Shown: positions 7,197 through 12,455 of the stretch, piece after piece | Layout: each line of letters starts with the position of its first letter | Position numbering within the stretch: the stretch's first letter is position 1 | From: DATLFA01 sp039934635 | GTDB taxonomy: Bacteria; Actinomycetota; Acidimicrobiia; Acidimicrobiales; WLNW01 | DNA: 12,455 bases | Direction: 5' to 3' | Assembly: GCA_039934635.1 (NCBI GenBank) | Contig: JBDTLT010000159.1 | Coordinates: forward strand, 1 to 12,455 | The notes under the pieces: model-generated | Databases searched by the model: none | Told to the model about the DNA's origin: nothing | Seen by the model: only the letters and a program-made list of their open reading frames with translations | Made by a program: the position numbers and the translations under genes

Positions 7197-7373
7197 TCAG
7201 TTGGTCGCGGTGGCGACCTGCTGCGCCTCGTCCAACTGGTGACGCGGCACCGTCACGCGACCACTCGCGAGCGATCGCGTCGCGACGTTGTACGTCTCGG
7301 TGCACGAGGCGGCCACTCCGTGGTTGCGCAGCGACTCGGTGAGCAGCGTCGCATCGAATAGTGGCAATGTCAC
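7197..7373 (-). CDS. Small DUF2007-like protein (start uncertain, possibly decayed)
   Basis: Reading left from a GTG at 7373 gives about 58 residues: TLPLFDATLLTESLRNHGV, then an Ala/Thr-rich middle, SGRVTVP, and LDEAQQV near the end. This pattern (a helix ending in LxxxGV, then a VxVPxxxLDEA strand-helix) resembles the DUF2007 'putative signal transducing' domain, usually 65-75 residues. No ribosome-binding site is visible, and the expected N-terminal strand (WVAVEFV) lies upstream in frame without an ATG. Another in-frame GTG falls inside the neighbouring hairpin. It could be a real small gene, a gene with an unrecognised start, or a relic. It lies downstream of fabF on the same strand, beyond the hairpin. 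Confidence 0.42.
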   Translation of the reverse strand: MTLPLFDATLLTESLRNHGVAASCTETYNVATRSLASGRVTVPRHQLDEAQQVATATN

Positions 7374-7403
7374 GAACTCGACGGCTACCCAGAATCGACC
7401 GAA

Positions 7404-7446
7404 CTCGCTGTCAAACGTGGGCTGTGGACCCACGTTTGACAGCGAG
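7404..7446 (-). terminator. Perfect 18-bp hairpin downstream of fabF
   Basis: CTCGCTGTCAAACGTGGG (7404-7421) is an exact reverse complement of 7429-7446, with a seven-base loop. It begins 10 bases beyond the fabF stop and is the likely 3' end structure of the fab transcript. No T-run follows on either side, so it may act as a non-canonical terminator or an mRNA-stabilising stem. A second small hairpin (GAGAAC, 3-base loop, GTTCTC; 7444-7458) overlaps its right arm by three bases and the fabF stop codon. Confidence 0.55.
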
Positions 7447-7456
7447 AACGGAGTTC

Positions 7457-8638
7457 TCAGGCCGAAGGCGGGGGTGCGATCACGACCGTGCCGTTGTGGC
7501 CGCCGAAGCCGAACGAGTTGCTGATCGACGGGCCGGGCTCCCAGGAGCGAGCGTCGCCGACGACGAGGTTGATCGGCGGCAGCTCGGGGTCGGGGTGCTC
7601 GAAGCCGAACGTCGGTGGGATCGTGCGGTACAGCATCGACAGCAGCACGGCGACCGCCTCGATGGCACCGGCACCGCCGAGGGCATGGCCGGTGACGCCT
7701 TTGGTCGACGTGACGATGGGACCCGGCGAGCCGAACACCTTGAACATCGCTTCGGCCTCGGCCGCGTCGTTGAGCGGGGTCGACGTGCCGTGCGCGTTGA
7801 TGTGCACGATGTCGCCGGGCGTGAGCCCTGCATCGGCGAGCGCCAACTCCATGCAATGGATGGCACCGGCACCGCCGGGCGACGGCGCAGTGATGTGATG
7901 CGCGTCGGCCGTCGACGCCGAACCGAGAATTTCGCCGTAGATCGTTGCGCCCCGTGAGCGCGCCATCTCGAGTTCTTCGAGAACCAGTACTGCGCCGCCT
8001 TCGGAGATGATGAAGCCGTCGCGGTCGCGATCGAACGGTCGGGAAATGCCGATCGACGACATCGCGGTCATGTTGGTGAAACCGGCGATCGATGTCGGGG
8101 TCATCGCGGCCTCGGTGCCACCGGCCAGGACGACATCACAGCGGCCGTCCATGATGAGACGAGCGCCGTTGCCGATGGCATGCGTGCCAGCTGCGCACGC
8201 GGTGACCGTGTTTTCGCACGGGCCCTGCCATCCGAAACGCATCGACACGTTGGCGCACGCGGAGTTGGCCATCATCATCGGCACGAGGAATGGCGACACG
8301 CGTCGCCCACCCTTTTCGTGGTTGATGACGATCTGCTCTTCGAGCGTGGCGATGCCACCCACGCCGGTGCCGATCCAGACGCCGCGCCGAGTCGGGTCGG
8401 CAACGATGTCGCCGGCCTGCTCGACGGCCTCTTGTGCGGCGGCAACCGCGAACTGCGCGAAGCGGTCGGTGCGGCGCGCTTCTTTGGGATTGTCGTAGTA
8501 CAGCGATGGGTCGAAGTCGTGTACGCGACGTTCGCCTGCGGGCGGCGTCGACAAAAGTCCGCGCCAAAACGCGTCGCGCCCGATGCCACACGAGGCGACT
8601 ACCCCGAAGCCAGTGACTACGACGCGCCGGCGGGACAT
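7457..8638 (-). CDS. fabF: Beta-ketoacyl-ACP synthase II
   Basis: Condenses malonyl-ACP with growing acyl-ACP chains. The 393-residue thiolase-fold protein carries the full KAS triad: nucleophile C148 in VTACAAGTHAIG, H283 in INAHGTSTPLND and H318 in TKGVTGHALG, with K313 preceding it and the C-terminal NSFGFGGHNG loop. The N-terminus RRRVVVTGFGVV is typical. The two His residues with a Cys nucleophile identify a FabF/FabB condensing enzyme and not a FabH type. The ATG at 8638 shares its A with the acpP stop codon (TGATG), so translation is coupled. It is the last gene of the fab operon and is followed at once by an 18-bp hairpin. It is a little shorter than many FabF proteins (about 410 residues), with no motif missing. 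Confidence 0.96.
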   Translation of the reverse strand: MSRRRVVVTGFGVVASCGIGRDAFWRGLLSTPPAGERRVHDFDPSLYYDNPKEARRTDRFAQFAVAAAQEAVEQAGDIVADPTRRGVWIGTGVGGIATLEEQIVINHEKGGRRVSPFLVPMMMANSACANVSMRFGWQGPCENTVTACAAGTHAIGNGARLIMDGRCDVVLAGGTEAAMTPTSIAGFTNMTAMSSIGISRPFDRDRDGFIISEGGAVLVLEELEMARSRGATIYGEILGSASTADAHHITAPSPGGAGAIHCMELALADAGLTPGDIVHINAHGTSTPLNDAAEAEAMFKVFGSPGPIVTSTKGVTGHALGGAGAIEAVAVLLSMLYRTIPPTFGFEHPDPELPPINLVVGDARSWEPGPSISNSFGFGGHNGTVVIAPPPSA

Positions 8639-8877
8639 CAGATCTTCGATTTCACGAGTTCGAAGGCTGCCCCGATGGTGTCGACTCCTTCGAGTTCTTG
8701 CTCTTCGACGTTGATGTCGAACTCTTCTTCGAGCGCCATGACGAACTCGACGAGGTCGAGGCTGTCAGCGTCGAGGTCGTCGGCGAACTTGGCTTCCAGT
8801 TTCACCTGTGCGTCTTCGACCGACAGCACTTCGACCGCACGGCGCTTGAAGCGCTCGAACAGATCTTGATCACTCAC
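8638..8877 (-). CDS. acpP: Acyl carrier protein
   Basis: A 79-residue acidic four-helix protein that carries acyl chains on a 4'-phosphopantetheine arm. The attachment site is S39 in DLDADSLDLVEFVMALEEEF, the classic DSLD motif; the rest (VDTIGAAFELV) matches helix IV. The GTG at 8877 is supported by a strong AAGGAG seven bases upstream (plus-strand 8885-8890), the best ribosome-binding site of the fab operon, fitting the high expression expected for ACP. It is separated from fabG by 52 bases, the largest gap in the operon. A TAGATT box (plus-strand 8919-8924) there could be an internal promoter, but no -35 box is clear. Confidence 0.97.
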   Translation of the reverse strand: MSDQDLFERFKRRAVEVLSVEDAQVKLEAKFADDLDADSLDLVEFVMALEEEFDINVEEQELEGVDTIGAAFELVKSKI

Positions 8878-8929
8878 GCTGGTTCTCCTTGGTGTTTCTC
8901 GAGTCTCGTCTGGGCGACAATCTAGGCCG

Positions 8930-9646
8930 TCAGATTCCCATCGCCATGCCGCCGTCGACGGGGATGACGACGCCGGTTACGAAGGCCGCCGCGTCCGATG
9001 CGAGGAAACAGATGACACCCGCCACTTCGTCGGGCGAACCGAGCCGCCCGAGCGGCACGGCCTGGGCCATGGCCTGGCGCCGCTCCTCGGGCAACGCGTC
9101 GAGCATGTCGGTGGCGATCGGGCCAGGCGCGACGATGTTGACGGTGATGTTGCGCGATGCGAATTCTTTGGCCAGCGAGCGGGCGAGGCCGACGAGGCCC
9201 GCTTTGGACGCGGCGTAGTTCGCTTGCCCGGCCTGACCGGCCGCGCCCACGATCGACGACACGAAGATGATGCGACCCCAGCGCCCCTTCATCATCCCCT
9301 TGACGGCGCGACGCGCCACACGAAAGCCGGCGGTGAGATTGGCGTCGAGGACGTCGGTGAAATCGTCGTCCTTCATCCGCAGCACGAGCCCGTCACGCGT
9401 GATGCCGGCGTTGGACACGACGACCTCGACCGGACCGAGTTCTTTGTCGATCTGCGCGAACGCGTCGTCGATCTGCTGCGCGTCGGTGACATCGCAGCGC
9501 ACCGCGAGCAAACCTTCGCAGTCGGCCGGAGCCTCGCTGCGGTAGGTGATCGCGACACGATGGCCTTGTGTCGCGAATTGCTTGGCGGTGGCGAGACCGA
9601 TGCCGCGGTTGCCTCCGGTGACGAGCACCGTACGCGGTGTACTCAC
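8930..9646 (-). CDS. fabG: 3-oxoacyl-ACP reductase
   Basis: NADPH-dependent short-chain dehydrogenase that reduces 3-oxoacyl-ACP to (3R)-hydroxyacyl-ACP. The 238-residue Rossmann protein has the cofactor motif TGGNRGIG (10-17), NAG (79-81), and the catalytic Ser-Tyr-Lys as S131 (FVSSIVG), Y144 and K148 (NYAASKAG). APGPIATDM follows, and the C-terminus is VIPVDGGMAMGI. The GTG at 9646 is chosen because it overlaps the fabH stop by four bases (GTGA) and yields the usual short N-terminus before RTVLVTGG. The frame is open further upstream, but that would overlap fabH heavily. Many SDR proteins share these motifs; the fab context makes the FabG call firm. Confidence 0.95.
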   Translation of the reverse strand: MSTPRTVLVTGGNRGIGLATAKQFATQGHRVAITYRSEAPADCEGLLAVRCDVTDAQQIDDAFAQIDKELGPVEVVVSNAGITRDGLVLRMKDDDFTDVLDANLTAGFRVARRAVKGMMKGRWGRIIFVSSIVGAAGQAGQANYAASKAGLVGLARSLAKEFASRNITVNIVAPGPIATDMLDALPEERRQAMAQAVPLGRLGSPDEVAGVICFLASDAAAFVTGVVIPVDGGMAMGI

Positions 9647-10581
9647 ACGGCCCACCGCACCACCGCGCTGGCCCACGTCATGCCCGCGCCGAAGCCGGAC
9701 ATCAACACGAGGTCGTCACGTTTGATGCGGCCGTCTTCGATCGCGTCGACGAGGGCGAGCGGTATCGAACCCGCTGATGTGTTGCCCGTGTTGTGCAACA
9801 CGGTGCAGCACCGTTCGGGCGGAATGCCGAGCCTGTTGGCGGCCGACTTGATGATGCGGATGTTGGCCTGGTGGGGGACCAGCCACGCGATCTCATCCGC
9901 GGTGACGCCGGCGTTCTTCATCGCGATCTCCGCCGACGAAACGACCGCGCGCACCGCGCGCTTGAAGACTTCGCGACCTTCCATGCGCAGCTTGCCGCCG
10001 TGATCGCAATCGAGGATGCTCCGTGCGCTGCCGTCGGAACCGAGGTCGAAGCCGAGCAACGTCTGCTCGTTGCTCGCTTCGACTACGACGGCGCCCCCGC
10101 CATCGGCGAAGAGGATGGCCGTGCCGCGGTCGGTCCAATCGGTGATGTTCGACAACGTGTCGGCGCCGATGACGAGGATGCGCTCGAAGCCGAGATTGAT
10201 GAGCCCGTATGCAGTGACGAGTGCGTAGACGAAGCCCGAGCACGCGGCGTTGATGTCCATCGCCCCGCACCGCAAACCCAACGCGTGTTGCACGACGGCC
10301 GATGTTGCCGGCACTTGTTGATCAGGTGTCGTGGTGGCCAGCATCATGAAGTCGATCTGGTCGACGGTGAGCCCGGCGTGTTCGATGGCGAGGCGACCGG
10401 CCTCGGCCGCCAACTCGGACGTCACGCCGCCGACACGGCGTTCGTGGATACCGGTGCGTTCGACGATCCAATCGTTGGACGTATCCATCATCGAGGCGAG
10501 TTCGTCGTTGGTGAGCACCTTTTCGGGCAGTGCCCGGCCCCAACCGGTGATACGCGCACCGCGCGCGCTGCTTGTTGTCAT
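9643..10581 (-). CDS. fabH: Beta-ketoacyl-ACP synthase III
   Basis: Starts fatty-acid chains by condensing an acyl-CoA primer with malonyl-ACP. The 312-residue protein has the FabH triad: C114 in DINAACSGFVYAL, H237 in VPHQANIRII, and N267 in HNTGNTSAGSIP. NDWIVERTGI (37-46) is the CoA-binding region typical of FabH, and the C-terminal loop SGFGAGMTWASAVV is intact. The ATG at 10581 is set by AAGGA five bases upstream; an in-frame start 30 bases earlier would run into fabD. It lies eight bases after the fabD stop and overlaps fabG. Primer preference (acetyl or branched) cannot be read from the sequence. Confidence 0.96.
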   Translation of the reverse strand: MTTSSARGARITGWGRALPEKVLTNDELASMMDTSNDWIVERTGIHERRVGGVTSELAAEAGRLAIEHAGLTVDQIDFMMLATTTPDQQVPATSAVVQHALGLRCGAMDINAACSGFVYALVTAYGLINLGFERILVIGADTLSNITDWTDRGTAILFADGGGAVVVEASNEQTLLGFDLGSDGSARSILDCDHGGKLRMEGREVFKRAVRAVVSSAEIAMKNAGVTADEIAWLVPHQANIRIIKSAANRLGIPPERCCTVLHNTGNTSAGSIPLALVDAIEDGRIKRDDLVLMSGFGAGMTWASAVVRWAV

Positions 10582-10586
10582 TGTCG

Positions 10587-10591
10587 TCCTT
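10587..10591 (-). promoter_or_regulatory. Ribosome-binding site of fabH overlapping the fabD stop
   Basis: On the minus strand AAGGA ends five bases before the ATG at 10581 and overlaps the fabD TAA stop. It decides the fabH start in favour of MTTSSARG over the upstream in-frame candidate. Confidence 0.75.
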
Positions 10592-11765
10592 AGTGTTCGG
10601 TACGCAGCCACGCGATGGGCTGGCTCGATGAAACGCGTTCGCCTTCGACCGCAAGAAAACCCATGACCTGACCGGCAAACGGTGATCGAACGTCGATGTT
10701 GCCGACTTTGCCCATCAGGTGCCCGGCTTCGATCGTGGTGCCGGTGGTTACGCCGACGTCGGCGAAGACGCCCGCACCCGGCGACACGACGATGCGTTCG
10801 GTCATGAAGAGATGTTCACCTTCGAGTCGTCCGACTTGCGCCACCGGCGGACCGGCGAGCACCTCCAACATGTGATCGAGGTCGTCGGGTGTCGCGACCG
10901 ACAGCGTGCGGCTGTCGGTGACGATGCGCTTTGCGAGGCCGGTCAACACGGTGCCCGGACCGATCTCGATGAACGTGGTGAAGCCGAGATCGGCCAGCGC
11001 GAACACGGTGTGCTTCCACCGCACCGGGCTGACGAGTTGCGCGTTGAGGAGGCTTTTCCATTCGACGGGATCAGTGTGGGGCCGAGCATCGACGTTGGCG
11101 ATGACGGTGCCCTGCGGTTCGCGGATCTCGATCTGATCGATGGCCTTGGTCAGCCGATCGCGCGCGGCGCCCATGAACGGCGTGTGGAACGCGCCCGATA
11201 CGGGCAGCGCCATCATGCGTTTGGCGCCGAGCTCTTTGGCGACGATGCCCGCCTTGTTGACGGCCTCTGGTGAACCGGCGATCACGACTTGGCCGGGGCC
11301 GTTGTAGTTGGCGATCCACACTTCGTCTGCGACGCGGCGACAGGCGATCTCGACATCGTCGTCGTCGAGGCCGAGCACCGCGGCCATTGTGCCTTCGCGT
11401 TCCTCGGCGGCGACTTGCATCGCTTCGCCCCGCTCGGTCACGAGCCGCACTGCGTCGGCGAAGTCGATCGCGCCCGAGGCCGTGAGCGCGGAGTACTCGC
11501 CCAGGCTGTGCCCGGCATGGCCCGCGGCTTCGACGCCGAGTCGGGACACGGCGTCGAGCACGACCATCGAGAGTACGAACGTGGACAGCTGCGCGTTGCG
11601 GGTCTGCTTGAGCGTGTCGGCGTCGGCCCGCAGCAACAATTCTTCGACATCTCGGCCGGCGGCCTCGGATGCCTCGGACACCAGCTCCCATGACGGGTGA
11701 TCGGCCCAGAGTTGTCCCATGCCCGGCTTTTGCGAGCCTTGGCCGGGATAGGTGAAGACGATCAT
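10590..11765 (-). CDS. fabD: Malonyl-CoA:ACP transacylase with C-terminal biotinyl/lipoyl-like domain
   Basis: Moves malonyl from CoA to ACP, supplying elongation units. Residues 1 to about 305 form a normal FabD: YPGQGSQ (Q9), nucleophile S87 in GHSLGEYSAL, R112 in TERGEAMQ, H194 in SGAFHTPFM, and EIGPGTVLTGL. FabD usually ends near 310 residues; this protein has 391. About 322-391 look like a barrel-sandwich (biotinyl/lipoyl-like) domain: IVVSPGAGVF, then TTIEAGHLMGKVGNIDVR, SPFAGQV and VEGERVSSSQPIAWL. The turn where a modified lysine would sit reads VGN; the only nearby lysine (K353) precedes it, so attachment of biotin or lipoate looks unlikely. The ATG at 11765 has only a weak, distant AGGGA upstream. 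It is the first gene of the fab operon. The transacylase call is firm; the extra domain is by pattern. Confidence 0.94.
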   Translation of the reverse strand: MIVFTYPGQGSQKPGMGQLWADHPSWELVSEASEAAGRDVEELLLRADADTLKQTRNAQLSTFVLSMVVLDAVSRLGVEAAGHAGHSLGEYSALTASGAIDFADAVRLVTERGEAMQVAAEEREGTMAAVLGLDDDDVEIACRRVADEVWIANYNGPGQVVIAGSPEAVNKAGIVAKELGAKRMMALPVSGAFHTPFMGAARDRLTKAIDQIEIREPQGTVIANVDARPHTDPVEWKSLLNAQLVSPVRWKHTVFALADLGFTTFIEIGPGTVLTGLAKRIVTDSRTLSVATPDDLDHMLEVLAGPPVAQVGRLEGEHLFMTERIVVSPGAGVFADVGVTTGTTIEAGHLMGKVGNIDVRSPFAGQVMGFLAVEGERVSSSQPIAWLRTEH

Positions 11766-11812
11766 GAGGCGAGGGGTTCCCTGCTTGGTGGGGGCAGCAA
11801 CAGAGATTCGGG

Positions 11813-11842
11813 ATTGGAGTTTGGACCCTCGGAGGGTCGCAA
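11813..11842 (-). promoter_or_regulatory. Candidate fabD promoter with palindromic operator
   Basis: On the minus strand TTGCGA (11842-11837) and TCCAAT (11818-11813) are 18 bases apart and resemble -35 and -10 boxes, giving a leader of about 40 bases before fabD. Between them lies a 7-bp palindrome with a one-base centre, GACCCTCCGAGGGTC (11824-11838), extendable with one gap to TTGC...CAA. A repressor binding there would block the promoter. Inferred from position and symmetry only. Confidence 0.38.
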
Positions 11843-11978
11843 GGGTTTCATTCTTGTGAAGGGTCGGCCAAAAGGCGAATGCTGGGGTCGGTTGGTGAGA
11901 TACCCGCTCGGCGCCGGGCGGCCCTCACGCTAGGCTCTCGGATCGCCCAACTGGTTCCTTCTGACCGTGATGGGACGT

Positions 11979-12064
11979 GCCCGGGTGGCGGAATGGCAGA
12001 CGCGGCGGACTCAAAATCCGTTGCCTTCACGGGCGTGGGGGTTCGAGTCCCCCCCCGGGCACCA
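11979..12064 (+). tRNA. tRNA-Leu (anticodon CAA)
   Basis: All arms can be drawn. The 7-bp acceptor stem GCCCGGG/CCCGGGC is followed by discriminator A and an encoded CCA. The D arm is GCG/CGC with loop GAATGGCAGA; the anticodon stem is GCGGA/TCCGT with loop CTCAAAA, placing CAA at 12012-12014. A 15-base variable arm typical of class II tRNAs and a T arm GGGGG-TTCGAGT-CCCCC complete it. It reads UUG leucine codons. TAGGCT at 11931-11936 may be the -10 box of its promoter. No clear terminator follows. Confidence 0.95.
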
Positions 12065-12110
12065 CATATCCGCAGGTCAGAGTGTTATGTACAGGCAAAA
12101 ATGGCCTAAT

Positions 12111-12132
12111 TGGTCACAGAATGGTCACAGAA
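12111..12132 (+). repeat. Tandem 11-bp direct repeat
   Basis: TGGTCACAGAA occurs twice back to back (12111-12121 and 12122-12132), 46 bases after the tRNA-Leu CCA. Exact by eye. Adjacent short direct repeats beside a tRNA could be integrase arm-type sites or simple slippage; no function is demonstrated. Confidence 0.7.
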
Positions 12133-12156
12133 ATTTAGGACCGAATGTGTGCTGTC

Positions 12157-12258
12157 CCGGTAGATGCTTTCCATGTTGGCTCCGGTTGGTGTGTGACAGT
12201 TTTGGGACGGGTTCCGGTACCTGGGTGACAGTGGCTCCGGTAGGTGTGTTCCAGGTGA
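12157..12258. repeat. Four degenerate CCGGT-led repeats of about 22 bases
   Basis: CCGGT starts at 12157, 12182, 12214 and 12237, each followed by a similar stretch. Copies 1 and 4 share CCGGTAG-TG--TTCCA; copies 2 and 3 share CCGGT---TG-GTGACAGT. Spacing is irregular (25, 32, 23 bases) and copies differ, so this is not a CRISPR array. It could be protein-binding sites or repetitive coding DNA of a relic gene. Confidence 0.45.
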
Positions 12259-12349
12259 GGGTCCGCGCTTGGTGGTGCTGAGCCTTCTTCGCTGGTGGCG
12301 ACTTTGGTCGTTGTCGAGCTGGAGGGGGTCGTGGTCGTGTTGGTGGAGC
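12204..12349 (-). pseudogene. Possible remnant of an HNH endonuclease (DUF222/13E12 type) C-terminus
   Basis: One minus-strand frame reads TLTWNTPTGATVTQVPEPVP (about 12262-12204), like the WTTPTGxTYTTxPEPxP tail that commonly follows the HNH motif in actinobacterial DUF222/13E12 proteins. Just upstream, in a different frame, LDNDQSRHQRRRL and then TTKRGP (about 12318-12259) resemble the LDNxxxLCRxHHRxK core that should precede it. The frame change and the missing Cys and His would fit a decayed gene with a small deletion near 12262. No start and no intact HNH site are present. The match is by memory of the family and the segment is low in complexity, so the call is tentative. Confidence 0.28.
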
Positions 12350-12383
12350 TCGGTGTGGTGTGACCGTGACTGACGGGGGCTCA

Positions 12384-12433
12384 GGACCTTGCCAAGGTCT
12401 GGGTCGCGGGTTCAAGTCCCGTCTTCCGCTCCA
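12384..12433 (+). other. 3' fragment of tRNA-Gly(GCC); candidate attachment-site scar
   Basis: From the anticodon stem onward the sequence is a good tRNA-Gly: stem GGACC/GGTCT around loop TTGCCAA (anticodon GCC at 12391-12393), variable loop GGGTC, T arm GCGGG-TTCAAGT-CCCGT, acceptor 3' strand CTTCCGC, discriminator T and CCA. The matching 5' acceptor strand (GCGGAAG) and the D arm are absent upstream, so it cannot fold as a tRNA. A 3' tRNA part left alone is the usual trace of tyrosine-integrase insertion into a tRNA gene. Confidence 0.75.
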
Positions 12434-12455
12434 GAACGTTGGTTATTTGGAACGC

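Larger units (their letters stand above)
12065..12384. other. Stretch without an intact gene between tRNA-Leu and a tRNA-Gly fragment
   Basis: These 320 bases hold no convincing gene. The first part (12065-12145) is more A+T-rich than its surroundings and contains an 11-base tandem repeat. The middle (12157-12258) has four degenerate copies of a CCGGT-led motif. The right part, read on the minus strand, has traces of an HNH endonuclease C-terminus. The minus-strand open frame through 12125-12415 is proline/arginine-rich and not credible as a whole gene. Together with the adjacent tRNA-Gly fragment it looks like eroded mobile DNA. Confidence 0.5.

Noticed and set aside
6184..7305. 373-codon minus-strand open frame opposite ogt and the hydrolase
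   Set aside because: Antisense to two genes with complete catalytic motifs; composition typical of shadow frames.
9793..10593. Plus-strand open frame opposite fabH
   Set aside because: Antisense to fabH; no domain pattern of its own.
10590..10806. Separate biotin carboxyl carrier gene downstream of fabD
   Set aside because: The segment is continuous in frame with FabD, has no start with a ribosome-binding site and lacks the MKM biotinylation motif.
12157..12258. CRISPR-like array
   Set aside because: Only four degenerate copies at irregular spacing, no constant repeat with unique spacers and no cas genes.
12125..12415. 96-codon minus-strand open frame as an intact gene
   Set aside because: Proline/arginine-rich, no ribosome-binding site, overlaps the tRNA-Gly fragment; only a short segment resembles a known protein tail.
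12384..12433. Functional tRNA-Gly gene
   Set aside because: No 5' acceptor strand or D arm upstream, so a cloverleaf cannot form.

Overview
The window is a gene-dense stretch of high-G+C DNA that looks like the chromosome of an actinobacterium. GTG starts are common, genes often overlap by four bases (GTGA/ATGA), one gene has a leaderless-type promoter, and the globin closely resembles mycobacterial trHbO. An uncultured lineage related to Acidimicrobiia would fit, but that placement is inference from protein style, not a search.

Layout. (1) 1-529, minus: the first 176 codons of an OmpR-family response regulator that runs off the left edge. (2) 652-4470, plus: a tightly overlapping tryptophan operon trpC-trpF-trpB-trpA followed by a group II truncated haemoglobin; a strong hairpin with a short T-run at 4546-4584 probably ends it. 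(3) 4664-7179, plus: a second operon-like run of HU-like nucleoid protein, Bcp peroxidase, FabZ-type dehydratase, O6-alkylguanine-DNA alkyltransferase and an alpha/beta hydrolase. (4) 7197-11765, minus: the type II fatty-acid synthesis operon, transcribed right to left as fabD-fabH-fabG-acpP-fabF. It ends at a perfect 18-bp hairpin, beyond which lies a small DUF2007-like reading frame. (5) 11979-12064: tRNA-Leu(CAA). (6) 12065-12455: a stretch without an intact gene that holds short repeats, a possible HNH/DUF222 endonuclease remnant and the 3' part of a tRNA-Gly(GCC).

How the parts work together. TrpC, TrpF and TrpBA carry out the last steps of tryptophan synthesis from phosphoribosyl-anthranilate; trpE, trpG and trpD are not in the window. 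FabD loads malonyl groups onto the AcpP encoded here, FabH starts chains, FabF elongates them and FabG reduces them. The dehydratase step (FabZ-like) is encoded on the other strand in the HU/Bcp/Ogt run, and no enoyl reductase is present. HU, Bcp and Ogt together suggest an operon with a genome-protection flavour.

Most notable observations: FabD carries an extra C-terminal domain resembling a biotinyl/lipoyl domain but apparently without the lysine that would be modified; the tRNA-Gly 3' fragment at the right end looks like the attachment-site scar of an integrative element; TrpB lacks about eight residues in a normally conserved loop; and a palindrome sits inside the predicted fabD promoter. 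I saw no wholly new multi-gene system; most of the window is recognisable core metabolism.
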